Shown: positions 28,120 to 37,219 of the stretch, in pieces
Layout of the letters: each line of letters begins with the position of its first letter
How positions within the stretch are numbered: position 1 is the first letter of the stretch
Assembly: GCF_006716265.1 (NCBI RefSeq)
Contig: NZ_VFOS01000004.1
Span: forward strand, 124,001 to 188,000
Direction of reading: 5' to 3'
DNA from: Rarobacter faecitabidus
Lineage (GTDB): Bacteria > Actinomycetota > Actinomycetes > Actinomycetales > Cellulomonadaceae
DNA length: 64,000 nt
Translations under genes and position numbers: made by a program
The notes under the pieces: model-generated
What the model saw: only the letters and a program-made list of their open reading frames with translations
Database searches by the model: none
What the model was told of the DNA's origin: nothing

Positions 28120-28380
28120 CTAGTCACTGGTTGCAGGCACCTGATGAGGTGTGCTTGCAGGCGCTCGTGTTAGGACTCGGCCAATCGGGTAGGCAAGGGC
28201 GATACCTAGGGATACACAGGACCACATCAGCGAGCGTTGCAATGCGGTGATTTGGCTGAGAGAGTCGTTGGCTGCTCCGAAGTTTTGGGAGACAACGAAG
28301 CTATTGATGGTCGCGATGATCGTGCCGACGATAGCGATTGCCCACAGGACTAATGTGAGTGTCTTTAGTTGGTATCGCAT
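28120..28380 (-). CDS. Small membrane protein (86 aa)
   Basis: Two hydrophobic spans are clear: residues about 8-28 (LTLVLWAIAIVGTIIATI) and 50-68 (LMWSCVSLGIALAYPIG). The short tail is polar and ends HQVPATSD. Start ATG 28380. It follows the 194-aa secreted protein on the same strand after 30 bases. No family is recognised. Confidence 0.6.
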   Translation of the reverse strand: MRYQLKTLTLVLWAIAIVGTIIATINSFVVSQNFGAANDSLSQITALQRSLMWSCVSLGIALAYPIGRVLTRAPASTPHQVPATSD

Positions 28381-28410
28381 GGGATCGTCTCACCTTCGCT
28401 CAGCAGAACT

Positions 28411-28995
28411 CTATGGATAGACATTGTGGCACTGCTCCCCGCGGTACGTTCCCGCCACGAACATGCGAGCGCACAGTTGACCAGTCTTAACATTCCTCTT
28501 TGTTGAGTAGGTGTGGTCGGGGATGTAGCCGTATGTGCATCCTGTGCGTAGCGGGGATGTGTAGGTGCTGTATATGGTGCTTCCGTGCCGGTTTTGGAAC
28601 TGCCATTGCGTGTTGCAAAGCTGGACGTACTTCGGCAACTTGAACACAAAGTTGGCGGTTTCTTTGGTGACGGTCAGCCCAGATCCGCTGATGCTGTGAT
28701 AGATAGTACCGCCGGGAACAGTGATCGTGAGGCCTTTCCATCCAAAGGTGAATCCGGGAACCGTGCCGATGCCAGAGGCGCTCATTGGCGTGATCCCTCC
28801 CGTGGGCGGAGCAACGTAGTCGTAACGGGTTGGGTCGATGTCTTGTGTCTGGCCACCGAGGATGATGGTGGAGCCATCCTCAGCGATGTCCTTGATGATA
28901 ACGTCACCTGGCTCAGGCTCAGCCTGCGCCGCCGTGGGTGATATTGCGATCATTGCGATCGCAGTCCCAAAGAGAAGTACGCCAAGCTTTTTCAT
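28411..28995 (-). CDS. Secreted protein (194 aa), unknown family
   Basis: The start is the ATG at 28995 (MKKLGVLLFGTAIAMIAIS, signal peptide cleaved near AQA-EPEP), with GGAAGGAA before it; a longer frame from 29076 has an unnatural N-terminus. The mature part is beta-rich, with four cysteines in the last 80 residues (LCNTQ, TGCTYG, LCARM, QCHNV) that could form two disulfides. A Gly/Thr-rich spacer precedes it. No catalytic motif is seen. The base composition is somewhat less GC-rich than the T4SS genes. Confidence 0.75.
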   Translation of the reverse strand: MKKLGVLLFGTAIAMIAISPTAAQAEPEPGDVIIKDIAEDGSTIILGGQTQDIDPTRYDYVAPPTGGITPMSASGIGTVPGFTFGWKGLTITVPGGTIYHSISGSGLTVTKETANFVFKLPKYVQLCNTQWQFQNRHGSTIYSTYTSPLRTGCTYGYIPDHTYSTKRNVKTGQLCARMFVAGTYRGEQCHNVYP

Positions 28996-29110
28996 TGCTT
29001 TCCTTCCGTCGCGATGCGCACTCGTCTTTGAGTGCACGGCGCTCGATTGCGCCGACACGTCCCACGCTACGAACATCGATGCAGATCAGGCGGGACAATC
29101 GTCACTTGAC

Positions 29111-29728
29111 TCAGGTTGAGCATTCCAAGTTCCCATGGGTCACGGTTAACCTGATGTCCACATCGCCGACCAGGAGCGTTGAGGTGGCGTCGACCCAGTG
29201 CCCTGACATGGGTGTGAGCGCGATGATCTGCCCATTGCTGTCGATGATTGAGGTGCCATTGGTCGAGGCGAGGTCTGTGACCCAGGTTCCTCCGTGTGTG
29301 GGGAGCGGGTCGAGGACGAGGTGCATTTTTGAGATGGTCCTGGTGGGGTCAATGACCTGAATATGGCTGGTGCCGACATCGGGTTGGACCGGGGTGGTCC
29401 GCCCGATGACGGTGCGCCCGTGCACAACGGTGCGTCTGCCATCGGGAAAGGCGAGCTCGATATGCACGCCGTTGTCGGTGTCGGGGATGGTGCGCAGGAC
29501 TGTCCGATCCTCGGCTTCTCGCGGAGCGGACTCGGCGCAGGGGCGGGACGACTCACTTCCAGGCATGGCAACTATCGGAATGTAGGGCGCGAGTTGGGGT
29601 GAGTCGTGGCTGTCCGGGGTGACGTCGGGTGGTGCTGCGAGAGACGGCTGGTGGCTGGCGCGATTCTCTCGTTGGAGTTCTGAGGCGAGCCCACTGATGT
29701 TGTCTGGGCCGAAGATAGCCATGGTCAT
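29111..29728 (-). CDS. FHA-domain protein (205 aa)
   Basis: The C-terminal 110 residues are a forkhead-associated domain: VVHGRTVIGRTTPVQP, a ligand loop SHIQVIDPTRTISKMHLVL, then WVTDLASTNGTSII. The R, S-H, and N-G-T positions of phosphothreonine-binding domains are present, with a K-MH variant at the H position. The N-terminal 95 residues are disordered and Pro/Ser-rich. The ATG at 29728 overlaps the previous stop as ATGA. It closes the T4SS operon. No Ser/Thr kinase lies in the window, so the phosphorylated partner must be a host kinase target or the T4SS itself. Confidence 0.88.
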   Translation of the reverse strand: MTMAIFGPDNISGLASELQRENRASHQPSLAAPPDVTPDSHDSPQLAPYIPIVAMPGSESSRPCAESAPREAEDRTVLRTIPDTDNGVHIELAFPDGRRTVVHGRTVIGRTTPVQPDVGTSHIQVIDPTRTISKMHLVLDPLPTHGGTWVTDLASTNGTSIIDSNGQIIALTPMSGHWVDATSTLLVGDVDIRLTVTHGNLECST

Positions 29729-30252
29729 TCTCCCGTCGCTGAGGCAGGTGGCCAGGAGTGTCCGTCCACGTACGGGTTCGGGTTTCCCGTGAGGTCTTGC
29801 CATTCAGCCTCCGTGATGTGGGTCAGTTCCTTGCCTGTGCGTGCCCCTTGGATGTCTCGGTGACCTTCGCGGCCGCAGCCTGAGTCGGCCGTGATCGACG
29901 CCATGCGCGCGAGAGCTCGTTCGAGGTCCTCGTGCCAGCGGAGTGGCCCGACTTCCTGGGTTGGCTGGTAGTAGAACTCGTGAGCCTTTAGGAGCCCATA
30001 GAGTTCGAGTTGGAGAGCAGGATGCTGCCACCAGCAGCGCGGGATCTTGTTTTCGCGGATGGTATAGGTGAGGATGATCCATTCGGTGAATCGTCGGATC
30101 TCAGGCATGATGCCACCAATGGACCCCAGTGGAGCTTCTCGCCAGTTGAACACAGCTACCGGGAGCGTGGCGCCGGCGGTTGTGTGAAGGACGGCGAGGA
30201 AGTCCTCGGATATCGGTGGGGTAGCCGATCCGGTGAGTGGGCTGTCAGTCAT
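29725..30252 (-). CDS. DUF4913-like protein (175 aa)
   Basis: The core from about residue 55 to 125 (WIILTYTIRENKIPRCWWQHPAL, LYGLLKAHEFYY, LRWHEDLERALARM) follows the pattern of DUF4913, a family of actinobacterial ICEs and phages with unknown role. That pattern has a WW-H motif, a central helix and a W-x-x-x-x-x-L segment. Soluble. The start at 30252 overlaps the HNH gene's end by eight bases, and its own stop overlaps the FHA start. It therefore belongs to the transfer operon. Confidence 0.65.
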   Translation of the reverse strand: MTDSPLTGSATPPISEDFLAVLHTTAGATLPVAVFNWREAPLGSIGGIMPEIRRFTEWIILTYTIRENKIPRCWWQHPALQLELYGLLKAHEFYYQPTQEVGPLRWHEDLERALARMASITADSGCGREGHRDIQGARTGKELTHITEAEWQDLTGNPNPYVDGHSWPPASATGE

Positions 30253-30652
30253 GGTGGGGACCTTTCGTGGGGTCGGCGGTTAGCCGGTAGCGCCGCAGGT
30301 GGGCAATCGCGTGTAGTGTGGCGCCGCGCCGGCCAAGAGTGTGCCAATGCTTGTGGTGGTCAAACAGGTCGTGGATAGCTCGGTGGCATTCGACACACAT
30401 CGCTACCAGGTCTTCGTCGCTCTCTTCAGCGCTCCAGGAACCATCTGGGTTGCGGACAACCCCGCCATAGGACAGGTGGTGGAGGTGGGCGGCGCGCACT
30501 GTGAGCGCATTGGTGCAGCTCACGCAGGCCAAGGACCCAGATTGCTGCAGCGCGATCAGAAACACGAAACGCCTAGCCCACCAGGCTGGGGATTGCAGAT
30601 AGCCGGCGCGGTAGGTCGTCGAGACGGCGGTGGATCTACGGTGCAGACTCAT
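30245..30652 (-). CDS. HNH-type endonuclease-like protein (135 aa)
   Basis: The ATG at 30652 overlaps the VirD4 stop (ATGA); a longer frame to 30727 only repeats VirD4 coding DNA. Two Cys pairs frame an HNH-like core: CVSCTN, then AAHLHHLSYGG, then CVECHRAIHDLFDHH. This matches the Cys-His metal knuckle and HH/H of ICE-borne HNH proteins. Cleavage is possible but not shown. Its position after the coupling protein is a common place for such a gene in actinobacterial elements. Confidence 0.8.
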   Translation of the reverse strand: MSLHRRSTAVSTTYRAGYLQSPAWWARRFVFLIALQQSGSLACVSCTNALTVRAAHLHHLSYGGVVRNPDGSWSAEESDEDLVAMCVECHRAIHDLFDHHKHWHTLGRRGATLHAIAHLRRYRLTADPTKGPHHD

Positions 30653-32478
30653 GGCCGTGCGCCTTGGCTGAAGGTGGCTGCCCGTTGGCCGGGCGCCAGA
30701 GAGTGCGCGGGGTGAGACTGGTGCCATTTCTTGGACGCGGTGATGTGCTCCGCCCAGGGTCGTTCGGGGTGGGGAATCAGGTCGACCAGGATCGGGCGGG
30801 CGCGACCTGCCACCAGCAGTGCGTTTCCTTCGGGAAGGCGGCGCAGCTCTTCGACTGACAGCACAGGCCGCTCACGGACCTGTTCGGAATGGTTGGTGTC
30901 CGAACTGGCCGACCAGGATTGGGTTGAGATGCGTTCTTCACGGATGCCGAGCAAGTCCGAGAGGTTACGCAGGTCGTCAGTATCCGAGGCGGAACCCAGC
31001 AGCAGCTTGCGGGTTGCTGCTTCCCAGATCGTTCCTGCCGCTTCACTCCCGTAGCCGTCGCGGATTTGGTTCCGGGACTGGAAAACGGCGACGCATTGTA
31101 GGCCTTCACCTGAGCCGGCCGCCATCGCTTCGGGAAGTCCTGCCCAGGGGTGAAGGTTGGCGATCTCGTCGAGGATGAACGCGGCGGGCGGGTCGAGTCG
31201 GCCTCCTGGTGACCGCATAGCGATCTTGTGGGCGGTCGCGCGAATATCGTCGAGCAGCATCGAGAAGAACACCCCGACACCGCTCACGCCTCCGACGGCC
31301 GAACGCGGCTCGGCGACGAGGTAGAGGGTACCGGAGGACAGCAGGAATACTTCGGGGTCGAATTGCTGCTCGCCAGGACCGACCTCGAAGACGGCGCGTA
31401 CTTCAGGGACGTCGAGGGCTGAGAGTGCGGAGGAGACACCAAACCACTTGTTGGCCAAGGACCGGGGTTCCTCGTCCAGTACTGCCGCCAACATGGGCGC
31501 CCAGTGCAGATTCGATTTGGTTTCCAATATGGTCACAGCGCGACGCGCGGCGGCGGGCGATTTCGTCCACTCATGCAGCTCGGTCAGTGGCACTTGCCCC
31601 ACAGCTGCGGCGTGCAGGAGGCATTGGAGGATGTCGGCGGCTTTGCCTGCCCACTCAGCGTTATTGCCCGTGGGTGACAGTCCTGTTCCGGTGATGAGGA
31701 CGCTGGCTCGTTTTTTGGCGATCGCCCCATCCTCACAGCCGCGTACTGGGGACCAGCGGATCGTGGTTTCACGACCCGTGACGCCTTCAGGGTCAAAGAG
31801 GTAGACGGGGCCGACCTGGCTGCGGGCGAGGATGGTGGCTTCCATGTTGTCCCCACGCGTGGAGGTGGTCACCACTGCGCCAGGCGCCTCGACGATCGCA
31901 GATGTCAAGATGGTGAACCCTTTGCCCGACCTCGGTGGCCCGATCAGCAGGACTGCATCCTCGAGGCACAGCCACACTTTGACTCTATGACTGTGCCCGA
32001 GGAGCCATGCGACGTCAGGCGCGGTCAGTTCGCGGCGTGTGCGCAGCGAGGGGCGGACCTGTTGTCCACGAATCTTGGTGATTTTCGTGCCGACAGTCTT
32101 GTCGACTTCTCGGCCTGCGGCGATCTCCTTGCGTGAAAGGAGGTCCTTGCGGAACCACGCTGGGGAGAGTCGCCAGTTTCGCCACCGAGTGTAGATCGTG
32201 ACGGCAATCGTGATCACCAAGACGACTAGGATTCCCATGGTGATGTAGGCGGGAGCTGTGGTCGTGGTGCAGGTACCGGCCTTCCCGAATGCGCCAGCGG
32301 CGTCCTGGAGATGGGCGATGTAGAGGAATCCGCTGAACAGGTTCTGTTCGGATTCTCTCGGCCACTGCCCACAGGAAATGAACGTGGCGAATTTCCCGGC
32401 GAAAACCAGGATGGCGGACGCGGCGAAAACTGCGATGGCGGCAATAGGGAGCCACAGTTCCTTGCCGATGTATTTCAT
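30649..32478 (-). CDS. VirD4/TraG-type coupling protein
   Basis: Product of 609 residues from the ATG at 32478 (MKYIGKELWLP), after AGGAGGGC and overlapping the previous stop; upstream codons of the frame are shadow. Two membrane spans (about 8-28 and 78-98) flank a small external loop. The ATPase has Walker A IGPPRSGKG (180-187) and Walker B AAFILDEIANL (432-442), then a TraG-type tail. It would deliver the DNA-relaxase complex to the channel at the inner face of the membrane. It is followed by HNH, DUF4913-like and FHA genes, all overlapping. Confidence 0.95.
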   Translation of the reverse strand: MKYIGKELWLPIAAIAVFAASAILVFAGKFATFISCGQWPRESEQNLFSGFLYIAHLQDAAGAFGKAGTCTTTTAPAYITMGILVVLVITIAVTIYTRWRNWRLSPAWFRKDLLSRKEIAAGREVDKTVGTKITKIRGQQVRPSLRTRRELTAPDVAWLLGHSHRVKVWLCLEDAVLLIGPPRSGKGFTILTSAIVEAPGAVVTTSTRGDNMEATILARSQVGPVYLFDPEGVTGRETTIRWSPVRGCEDGAIAKKRASVLITGTGLSPTGNNAEWAGKAADILQCLLHAAAVGQVPLTELHEWTKSPAAARRAVTILETKSNLHWAPMLAAVLDEEPRSLANKWFGVSSALSALDVPEVRAVFEVGPGEQQFDPEVFLLSSGTLYLVAEPRSAVGGVSGVGVFFSMLLDDIRATAHKIAMRSPGGRLDPPAAFILDEIANLHPWAGLPEAMAAGSGEGLQCVAVFQSRNQIRDGYGSEAAGTIWEAATRKLLLGSASDTDDLRNLSDLLGIREERISTQSWSASSDTNHSEQVRERPVLSVEELRRLPEGNALLVAGRARPILVDLIPHPERPWAEHITASKKWHQSHPAHSLAPGQRAATFSQGARP

Positions 32479-33920
32479 CCTGCCCTCCTGGCGTCGGTGT
32501 TGAGGATGGCGAGTTCTTCGCTCGTTGGTTCGGTGTGCACGAGGAAGGACCGGTTCGCGACCTTCCAAAGGGCGGTGCCCTGGGGAAGCTTGGTGACCAT
32601 GTCGCGTTCTTCCGGGGTCAGGCCGAGCGCTTTGGCCACGAGGCTGATCGAGGTGACAGACTGATTGTGGATGATCTTGACCTGGGATTTTGTCAGCAAT
32701 CCGAGTGCCTGATTGCGGTGGGCACTGCCTTCGGGACCGACCATGTCGAGGTCCGCGAGCTCGTGCATGATCAGCATGTTCGCGATGCCCCATTCCCCGG
32801 CCAACCGAACGCGTTCGTCCATGCGAGCGACCATGAGCGGGTCGCGCATCGCGGCCCAGCCTTCTTCTGTGATGACCATCCAGAAATCACCGGTTTGGCC
32901 GCGCAAGACCTGGTCGAGCCACACGTTTGTGCATGTGGAGGCGATGGCTTGGATCGTGGGATCTTCGGTGAGAAGATCCTGGGTGTCCATGACGATCATG
33001 GGTTTACTCGGGTCCACGCGCACGGTCGATTCTGCATCGAACATGCCAGCCAAGTCGCCGATGACTAGGCGTCGAAGTGCATGTCCGAGGCGCGTTCCGT
33101 CTTGTCCGACTAGGGCGGCCGCATCAGGGCTCGGGTTCATCAGGTGGTCCATGACCGCCGGCAGTGTGGCCACGCGTGTGGAGGCGAGGGTGGCCGTCAG
33201 GGCAAGTTCGAGAGCGGTGTGTTCTTGTGGTGACATCAGTTGGCCGTGGCGCAACAAGGTCAGGATCGAGGTCAGCAGGCCGCGGCGCGTCGAGGTGGAG
33301 CGTTTGATCCATTCGGTCTCAGTCATACCGGCAGGTCGAATGCCGTCATCGAGCGGGTTGATCCGCTCTGGGCTGCCGCGTCCAAGCCGCACGGTGGGGG
33401 AATTTACCTGCTGGGCCAGTGCTGTCCATTCACCTTTGGGGTCTGATGCGACCGCGATTTTTCGCCCGAGTGCGATCAACCCCAAGCACATGATCTTGTT
33501 CGTCATGGATTTCCCGGTCCCGACCTGGCCGATGGATACAAAAGACGGCCCGGTGATGTGTCGGCCTTTGTACCATTCCCACGGGTCGCAGTAGAACCGG
33601 CCCCCCGACAGTAGGTCGCGCCCGATCGGTGCGCCGCGGTGGCCCAGACCTGCGTCGGCGAGGAAGGGTGTGGCCACCGCGAAGCGTGCCGCTGAGGCTC
33701 GATGGGCGGGCAAATTGGGTGCTGCTGGCCCCCAGCCTGGTCCGTGTTTGCCCCACCGTGGCGCGAGGTCGGAATCCAACAAAACATCGGAGGTATCGTC
33801 GCTGGAAGTTGTTGTCTCCAGGGCTTGTTGCTCGGCGCGGGCGCGGGCTTGGTTGATACGGCGCCGGTCCTTGCGGGTAGGCGGGGTGAAGGCGGCGGTG
33901 GTGATGGTGGTTTTCGTCAT
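32475..33920 (-). CDS. VirB4-type T4SS ATPase (ATPase half)
   Basis: Product of 481 residues. Walker A is SIGQVGTGKS (131-138) and the second acidic motif reads MVITEEGW (347-354), where VirB4 proteins usually have D-E at this point. The Thr-Glu-Glu form is a variant. The ATG at 33920 overlaps the SCO6880-like stop (ATGA). In actinobacterial elements the membrane-anchored N-terminal part of VirB4 is often a separate protein, here the SCO6880-like one just upstream. The pair powers substrate transfer and pilus assembly. Confidence 0.9.
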   Translation of the reverse strand: MTKTTITTAAFTPPTRKDRRRINQARARAEQQALETTTSSDDTSDVLLDSDLAPRWGKHGPGWGPAAPNLPAHRASAARFAVATPFLADAGLGHRGAPIGRDLLSGGRFYCDPWEWYKGRHITGPSFVSIGQVGTGKSMTNKIMCLGLIALGRKIAVASDPKGEWTALAQQVNSPTVRLGRGSPERINPLDDGIRPAGMTETEWIKRSTSTRRGLLTSILTLLRHGQLMSPQEHTALELALTATLASTRVATLPAVMDHLMNPSPDAAALVGQDGTRLGHALRRLVIGDLAGMFDAESTVRVDPSKPMIVMDTQDLLTEDPTIQAIASTCTNVWLDQVLRGQTGDFWMVITEEGWAAMRDPLMVARMDERVRLAGEWGIANMLIMHELADLDMVGPEGSAHRNQALGLLTKSQVKIIHNQSVTSISLVAKALGLTPEERDMVTKLPQGTALWKVANRSFLVHTEPTSEELAILNTDARRAG

Positions 33921-35395
33921 GACAGTCCCCATCCCAGCGGCAGGGCTGCGGCGTTGAATCCTGCTGCCTGCTGACCTCGCAGGAGCCGTAGGTCCAGGCC
34001 GTCAGCGGACATTGTCGCTGCCGATACGGCCACCCCGAGTGCTTCGGTATTGGGTGCGGATACTGAGAGGTATCCGGTCCATTTGATTCCCGCGAATCCC
34101 TCGTTGAGTTCTTCTTCTTGGGCAGCGAGGTCGTGTTCTGCCGCTGTGACCTCAAACGGAGTCGGGCGTTTGAGCCGTGCGTCGACCTCTCGGCGCGAGG
34201 CGATCGCCAAGCGTTTTGATTCGATGTTTTTCGCGGTCTGTGTGACGGGTTCAGGCATGAAGACCTGGGTAAGCGTGCGTGTGTAGTCACCTTCGCAGAT
34301 CAGGTTCGATAGGAATCCTGCTTTGGTCAAGGTGCGTGGCCATTGCCGGATCCAGAAAGATTGGTGGACCGCGGTGTCGGTCTCGAGTCGGTCGGGGTGC
34401 TCTCGCAGGATCACTGGTCCGGCATCGGCCAGATCGAGGGTCAGGCTGCCCTGGACGGCTTGGCGTTCGAGCAGTGACACGGCTTCGGGGTCGTAGGCCA
34501 GGCGGATGGTCGCGGCTACTTCACGGGGTGTGAGCCATCGCTGCGTTCTCACTCCGCATTCGGTCAGCAATGGCCCGAGCGCGGTAACTTCGCGGGCCAT
34601 GACGTGTCCCAAGCCGATGTTGCCTTTGCCGGCATCTTTGATTAGCGGGCGGACTTTGTTGGTGTCGACCGAAACCACGACGATCACATCGCGCTCCACA
34701 TCGCGCGCTGAACTCGAGGTGAGTCTGGCCATGACTTGGTCGTGTGCCCACGGGGAGACCATTGCCCCTGCCCCCCGCGCTGTCGAGGTGGTGGTGTAGT
34801 AGGCGGTTGCGGCTTCAGCAGCCGCAGGGGTGGTCCGTGCCATCACTGCCACGCGCACGACGCCTTCGTGTGCCAGGACCGCACTGGCCAGGCGGGCATA
34901 CCCCCAGGTTCGGCCAGCTTTGTCATCGGCAGCGGCGAGGTCGAATGTCGAGGATTCACAGCGGATTGCGATCGAGGCCCATCGGGTGTGTTTGTCGAAT
35001 AGCACTGCGGCACCGGAGGCATAGGGCACTTCGATCACATCGATCCGTGCGCCAACAGCGCCGGGGATGTTCAGTTCACCCATGGTGACGGGCTGTTCTG
35101 GCCGGACGACATAGTCGGTCGCGCCAAGCATGCGGCGAAGTTTGGACACGATGGCCTCCATCAATGCGATCAGGGCGGGCCTGTGATCAATCTGGACGAT
35201 CCCGAGCGTCGCAATGGGAGCGGTCCACAGCGTCAAGGTGGCAAGGATCGCCGTTCCGCCAGCAAAGGTCGCGACCATGAGGCCAGCGACCGCGACCCCA
35301 ACAACGATCAGTTGGGGTTTGGATAGGCCCCACAGCCAGCCTTGGCGGTCCAGACGCGGGAAGGCAGCAGCAGGGACGATGTCGTCGGTGTTCAT
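33917..35395 (-). CDS. SCO6880-family T4SS protein (VirB4 N-terminal half)
   Basis: Product of 492 residues with two membrane spans near 30-70 (LIVVGVAVAGLMVATFAGGT, LATLTLWTAPIATLGIV). A long soluble part follows (VPYASGAAVLFDKHTRWASIAI, LSVSAPNTEALGVAVSAA). This matches SCO6880-type proteins, which pair with a separate VirB4 ATPase. The start at 35395 overlaps the VirB6-like stop by four bases. It probably docks the ATPase to the channel. It lacks Walker motifs, as expected. Confidence 0.88.
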   Translation of the reverse strand: MNTDDIVPAAAFPRLDRQGWLWGLSKPQLIVVGVAVAGLMVATFAGGTAILATLTLWTAPIATLGIVQIDHRPALIALMEAIVSKLRRMLGATDYVVRPEQPVTMGELNIPGAVGARIDVIEVPYASGAAVLFDKHTRWASIAIRCESSTFDLAAADDKAGRTWGYARLASAVLAHEGVVRVAVMARTTPAAAEAATAYYTTTSTARGAGAMVSPWAHDQVMARLTSSSARDVERDVIVVVSVDTNKVRPLIKDAGKGNIGLGHVMAREVTALGPLLTECGVRTQRWLTPREVAATIRLAYDPEAVSLLERQAVQGSLTLDLADAGPVILREHPDRLETDTAVHQSFWIRQWPRTLTKAGFLSNLICEGDYTRTLTQVFMPEPVTQTAKNIESKRLAIASRREVDARLKRPTPFEVTAAEHDLAAQEEELNEGFAGIKWTGYLSVSAPNTEALGVAVSAATMSADGLDLRLLRGQQAAGFNAAALPLGWGLS

Positions 35396-36315
35396 CGGCC
35401 TTTACGCATTCGTGAGGGCGTGGTCACAATACGCTGCGTGGTTTGGGCGTTGTGAACTTTTTTCATCACTTCGTCGCCGCCGCCGTGGGCATCGGCTGCC
35501 TGACCTGCACCGGTGAAGGACACAAGTTTGAGAGCGGCCATCGGTGCGAAGCATGCCATTCCCATCAAGACGACAGCCATGGTCGCTGCTGCCGCCGCGT
35601 CGGTGCTGAACCCTTGCACGAGGTTGTCACCGATCGCTACCCCGAGCATGAGGATGCCGGCGGCCAGCGGTTTAGCGATCAAGAAAGCAAATAGGGTTTG
35701 CATCCACTTGACTGTCCACTGGCGGGTAACGTCCCACGGGATCACCATCGTGGCCACCGGTGCGAAAGCTATCAACGCGATGACAAACAATGTCCGGGCG
35801 AGCATGACGGACGACAAGAACATCGATGCCAGCCAAACAAGCCCCATAATTAGCAGCCCGCCAATCCCGAATGAGTTTGCGGAGGGTTCGAACAGCCACG
35901 CCAGTTTCGTGGGGCTTGATCCCAGGATTGCTGAGGTGAGCTGATCGAACCCGACGGTAGCGGTAACGGCAAACCAAATCGCGACAAAGGTCACCGGAAC
36001 CGCTAGGGCGGCATTTAGGACGGCTTTGGCGATTGAAGCCCGATTCATCGAGACGGTGCCGCGGATGATCTGCAAGACCGCGACCAGGACGGTAGCGATC
36101 GCCATGACCGGGATCCACTTACCGGCCATGTCCGTTGCTGTCATGAACTCTGCTGGGGAAATGGTGCCGAGTTGGCCCGTGAACGCACCACTGAGTTGCC
36201 CCCATGCGATCGCAGCGAGATCCTCGGTGGCTTTTTGCACCATCGCATCCCACGCGTTCGTGGCAGCCTGGGCGGTCTTACAAACCGCGTCCAAACTTCC
36301 GCATTGCAGGTCCAC
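35392..36315 (-). CDS. VirB6/TrbL-like polytopic membrane protein
   Basis: The GTG at 36315 gives VDLQCGSLDAVCKTAQAA, a short external N-terminus with two cysteines, and lies two bases after the pilin-like stop. Six or seven hydrophobic spans run from about residue 65 to 280 (WIPVMAIATVLVAVLQII, ALAVPVTFVAIWFAV, LLIMGLVWLASMFL, AAAATMAVVLMGMACFAPM). The tail is basic (TPSRMRKGR). This is the pattern of the VirB6 channel protein in Gram-positive T4SS. Confidence 0.85.
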   Translation of the reverse strand: MDLQCGSLDAVCKTAQAATNAWDAMVQKATEDLAAIAWGQLSGAFTGQLGTISPAEFMTATDMAGKWIPVMAIATVLVAVLQIIRGTVSMNRASIAKAVLNAALAVPVTFVAIWFAVTATVGFDQLTSAILGSSPTKLAWLFEPSANSFGIGGLLIMGLVWLASMFLSSVMLARTLFVIALIAFAPVATMVIPWDVTRQWTVKWMQTLFAFLIAKPLAAGILMLGVAIGDNLVQGFSTDAAAAATMAVVLMGMACFAPMAALKLVSFTGAGQAADAHGGGDEVMKKVHNAQTTQRIVTTPSRMRKGR

Positions 36316-36317
36316 GG

Positions 36318-36641
36318 CTAGAAGCCCCAGTCGATGCCGGTGCCCCACTTCATGATCGCTGAGGCCCCACCGATCAGGGAGGCGATGAAGATCGCCCAGC
36401 CGATGACGCTGGTCGAGACTCCTGCCACCTGGTTGGATTTAGAGGTCTTGGCTACCAGCAGCATCACCAGTCCGATGATGAGAATTACTGTGGCTGCCAC
36501 CACGGCCCCGGTTTGAATTGCGCCGGACATCGACTGCATTTTCGACACCCCAGGGATGCCCGTGGTGTTCGGTTTGATACCCGGATCGATCTTGTCGGCG
36601 AGCACGATGGCTTTGACGGTCAGGTCGGTGGCAAGGGACAC
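36318..36641 (-). CDS. Small T4SS membrane protein, VirB2-pilin-like position
   Basis: A GTG start at 36641 follows GGAGGAACC. The product of 107 residues has two spans: about 42-65 (GAVVAATVILIIGLVMLLVA) and 78-96 (VIGWAIFIASLIGGASAI). Two hydrophobic segments, a long polar N-terminus and a place directly before VirB6 match VirB2/PrgH-like subunits. The role as pilin or channel subunit is inferred. Confidence 0.75.
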   Translation of the reverse strand: MSLATDLTVKAIVLADKIDPGIKPNTTGIPGVSKMQSMSGAIQTGAVVAATVILIIGLVMLLVAKTSKSNQVAGVSTSVIGWAIFIASLIGGASAIMKWGTGIDWGF

Positions 36642-36731
36642 GGTTCCTCCAACGTTCAGAGATCACGCCCCACATCAAGGGGCACATGAGACACACGTCC
36701 TCAATGACCGATCACCGCAGTTGCTAATACC

Positions 36732-37214
36732 TCACGTCCCTCGGGCACCGAATTTCACCAATGATGGCGGGTTCTCAACCGTGGGCACCGATCCCTTAAC
36801 CCCGGCCACCCCTGCGCACTTGTGTGAATCCCAACTGGCCCGCGCCCACACGTGCCCCCAGGAGTCCTTCTTCGACGCTTTAAACAGGTCCACGGCTAGC
36901 TGGCACGCATCTGCCTTCGAGGGCTCGTTGACCTTGGAGGTGTCCACATTCGCCAAGGCGCTGGGAAACTTGGTGCCCGACCACGTCACAATGCCGGGTA
37001 CGGTAGCCACTGCGGAGGCAGCGAGGACGACGACTATCAACGTCGTGACCCCGATCCGGCGTGACCCGGTGACCTTGCCCGTCAATACCAGAACCGCAAA
37101 GACAACGAATGCGGTGACGAGGATGATGATCGCTGCCGTCATCACCCCACCGGTGATGTTGCGGAGCCAGGTCATCGATGAGAACCAGGAATCATCGACT
37201 CGCGTCACAGTCAT
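36732..37214 (-). CDS. Membrane protein of the T4SS operon (160 aa)
   Basis: Starts at ATG 37214 (MTVTRVDDSWFSSM); a GTG at 37223 overlapping the previous stop is an alternative. Two spans are at about 20-45 (GVMTAAIIILVTAFVVFAVLVL) and 54-75. An external domain follows with two cysteines (DACQLAVDLF, HKCAGV). It lies between the VirB8-like and pilin-like genes. No family is recognised; it may be a small scaffold component of the transfer channel. Confidence 0.7.
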   Translation of the reverse strand: MTVTRVDDSWFSSMTWLRNITGGVMTAAIIILVTAFVVFAVLVLTGKVTGSRRIGVTTLIVVVLAASAVATVPGIVTWSGTKFPSALANVDTSKVNEPSKADACQLAVDLFKASKKDSWGHVWARASWDSHKCAGVAGVKGSVPTVENPPSLVKFGARGT

Positions 37215-37219
37215 GATGA

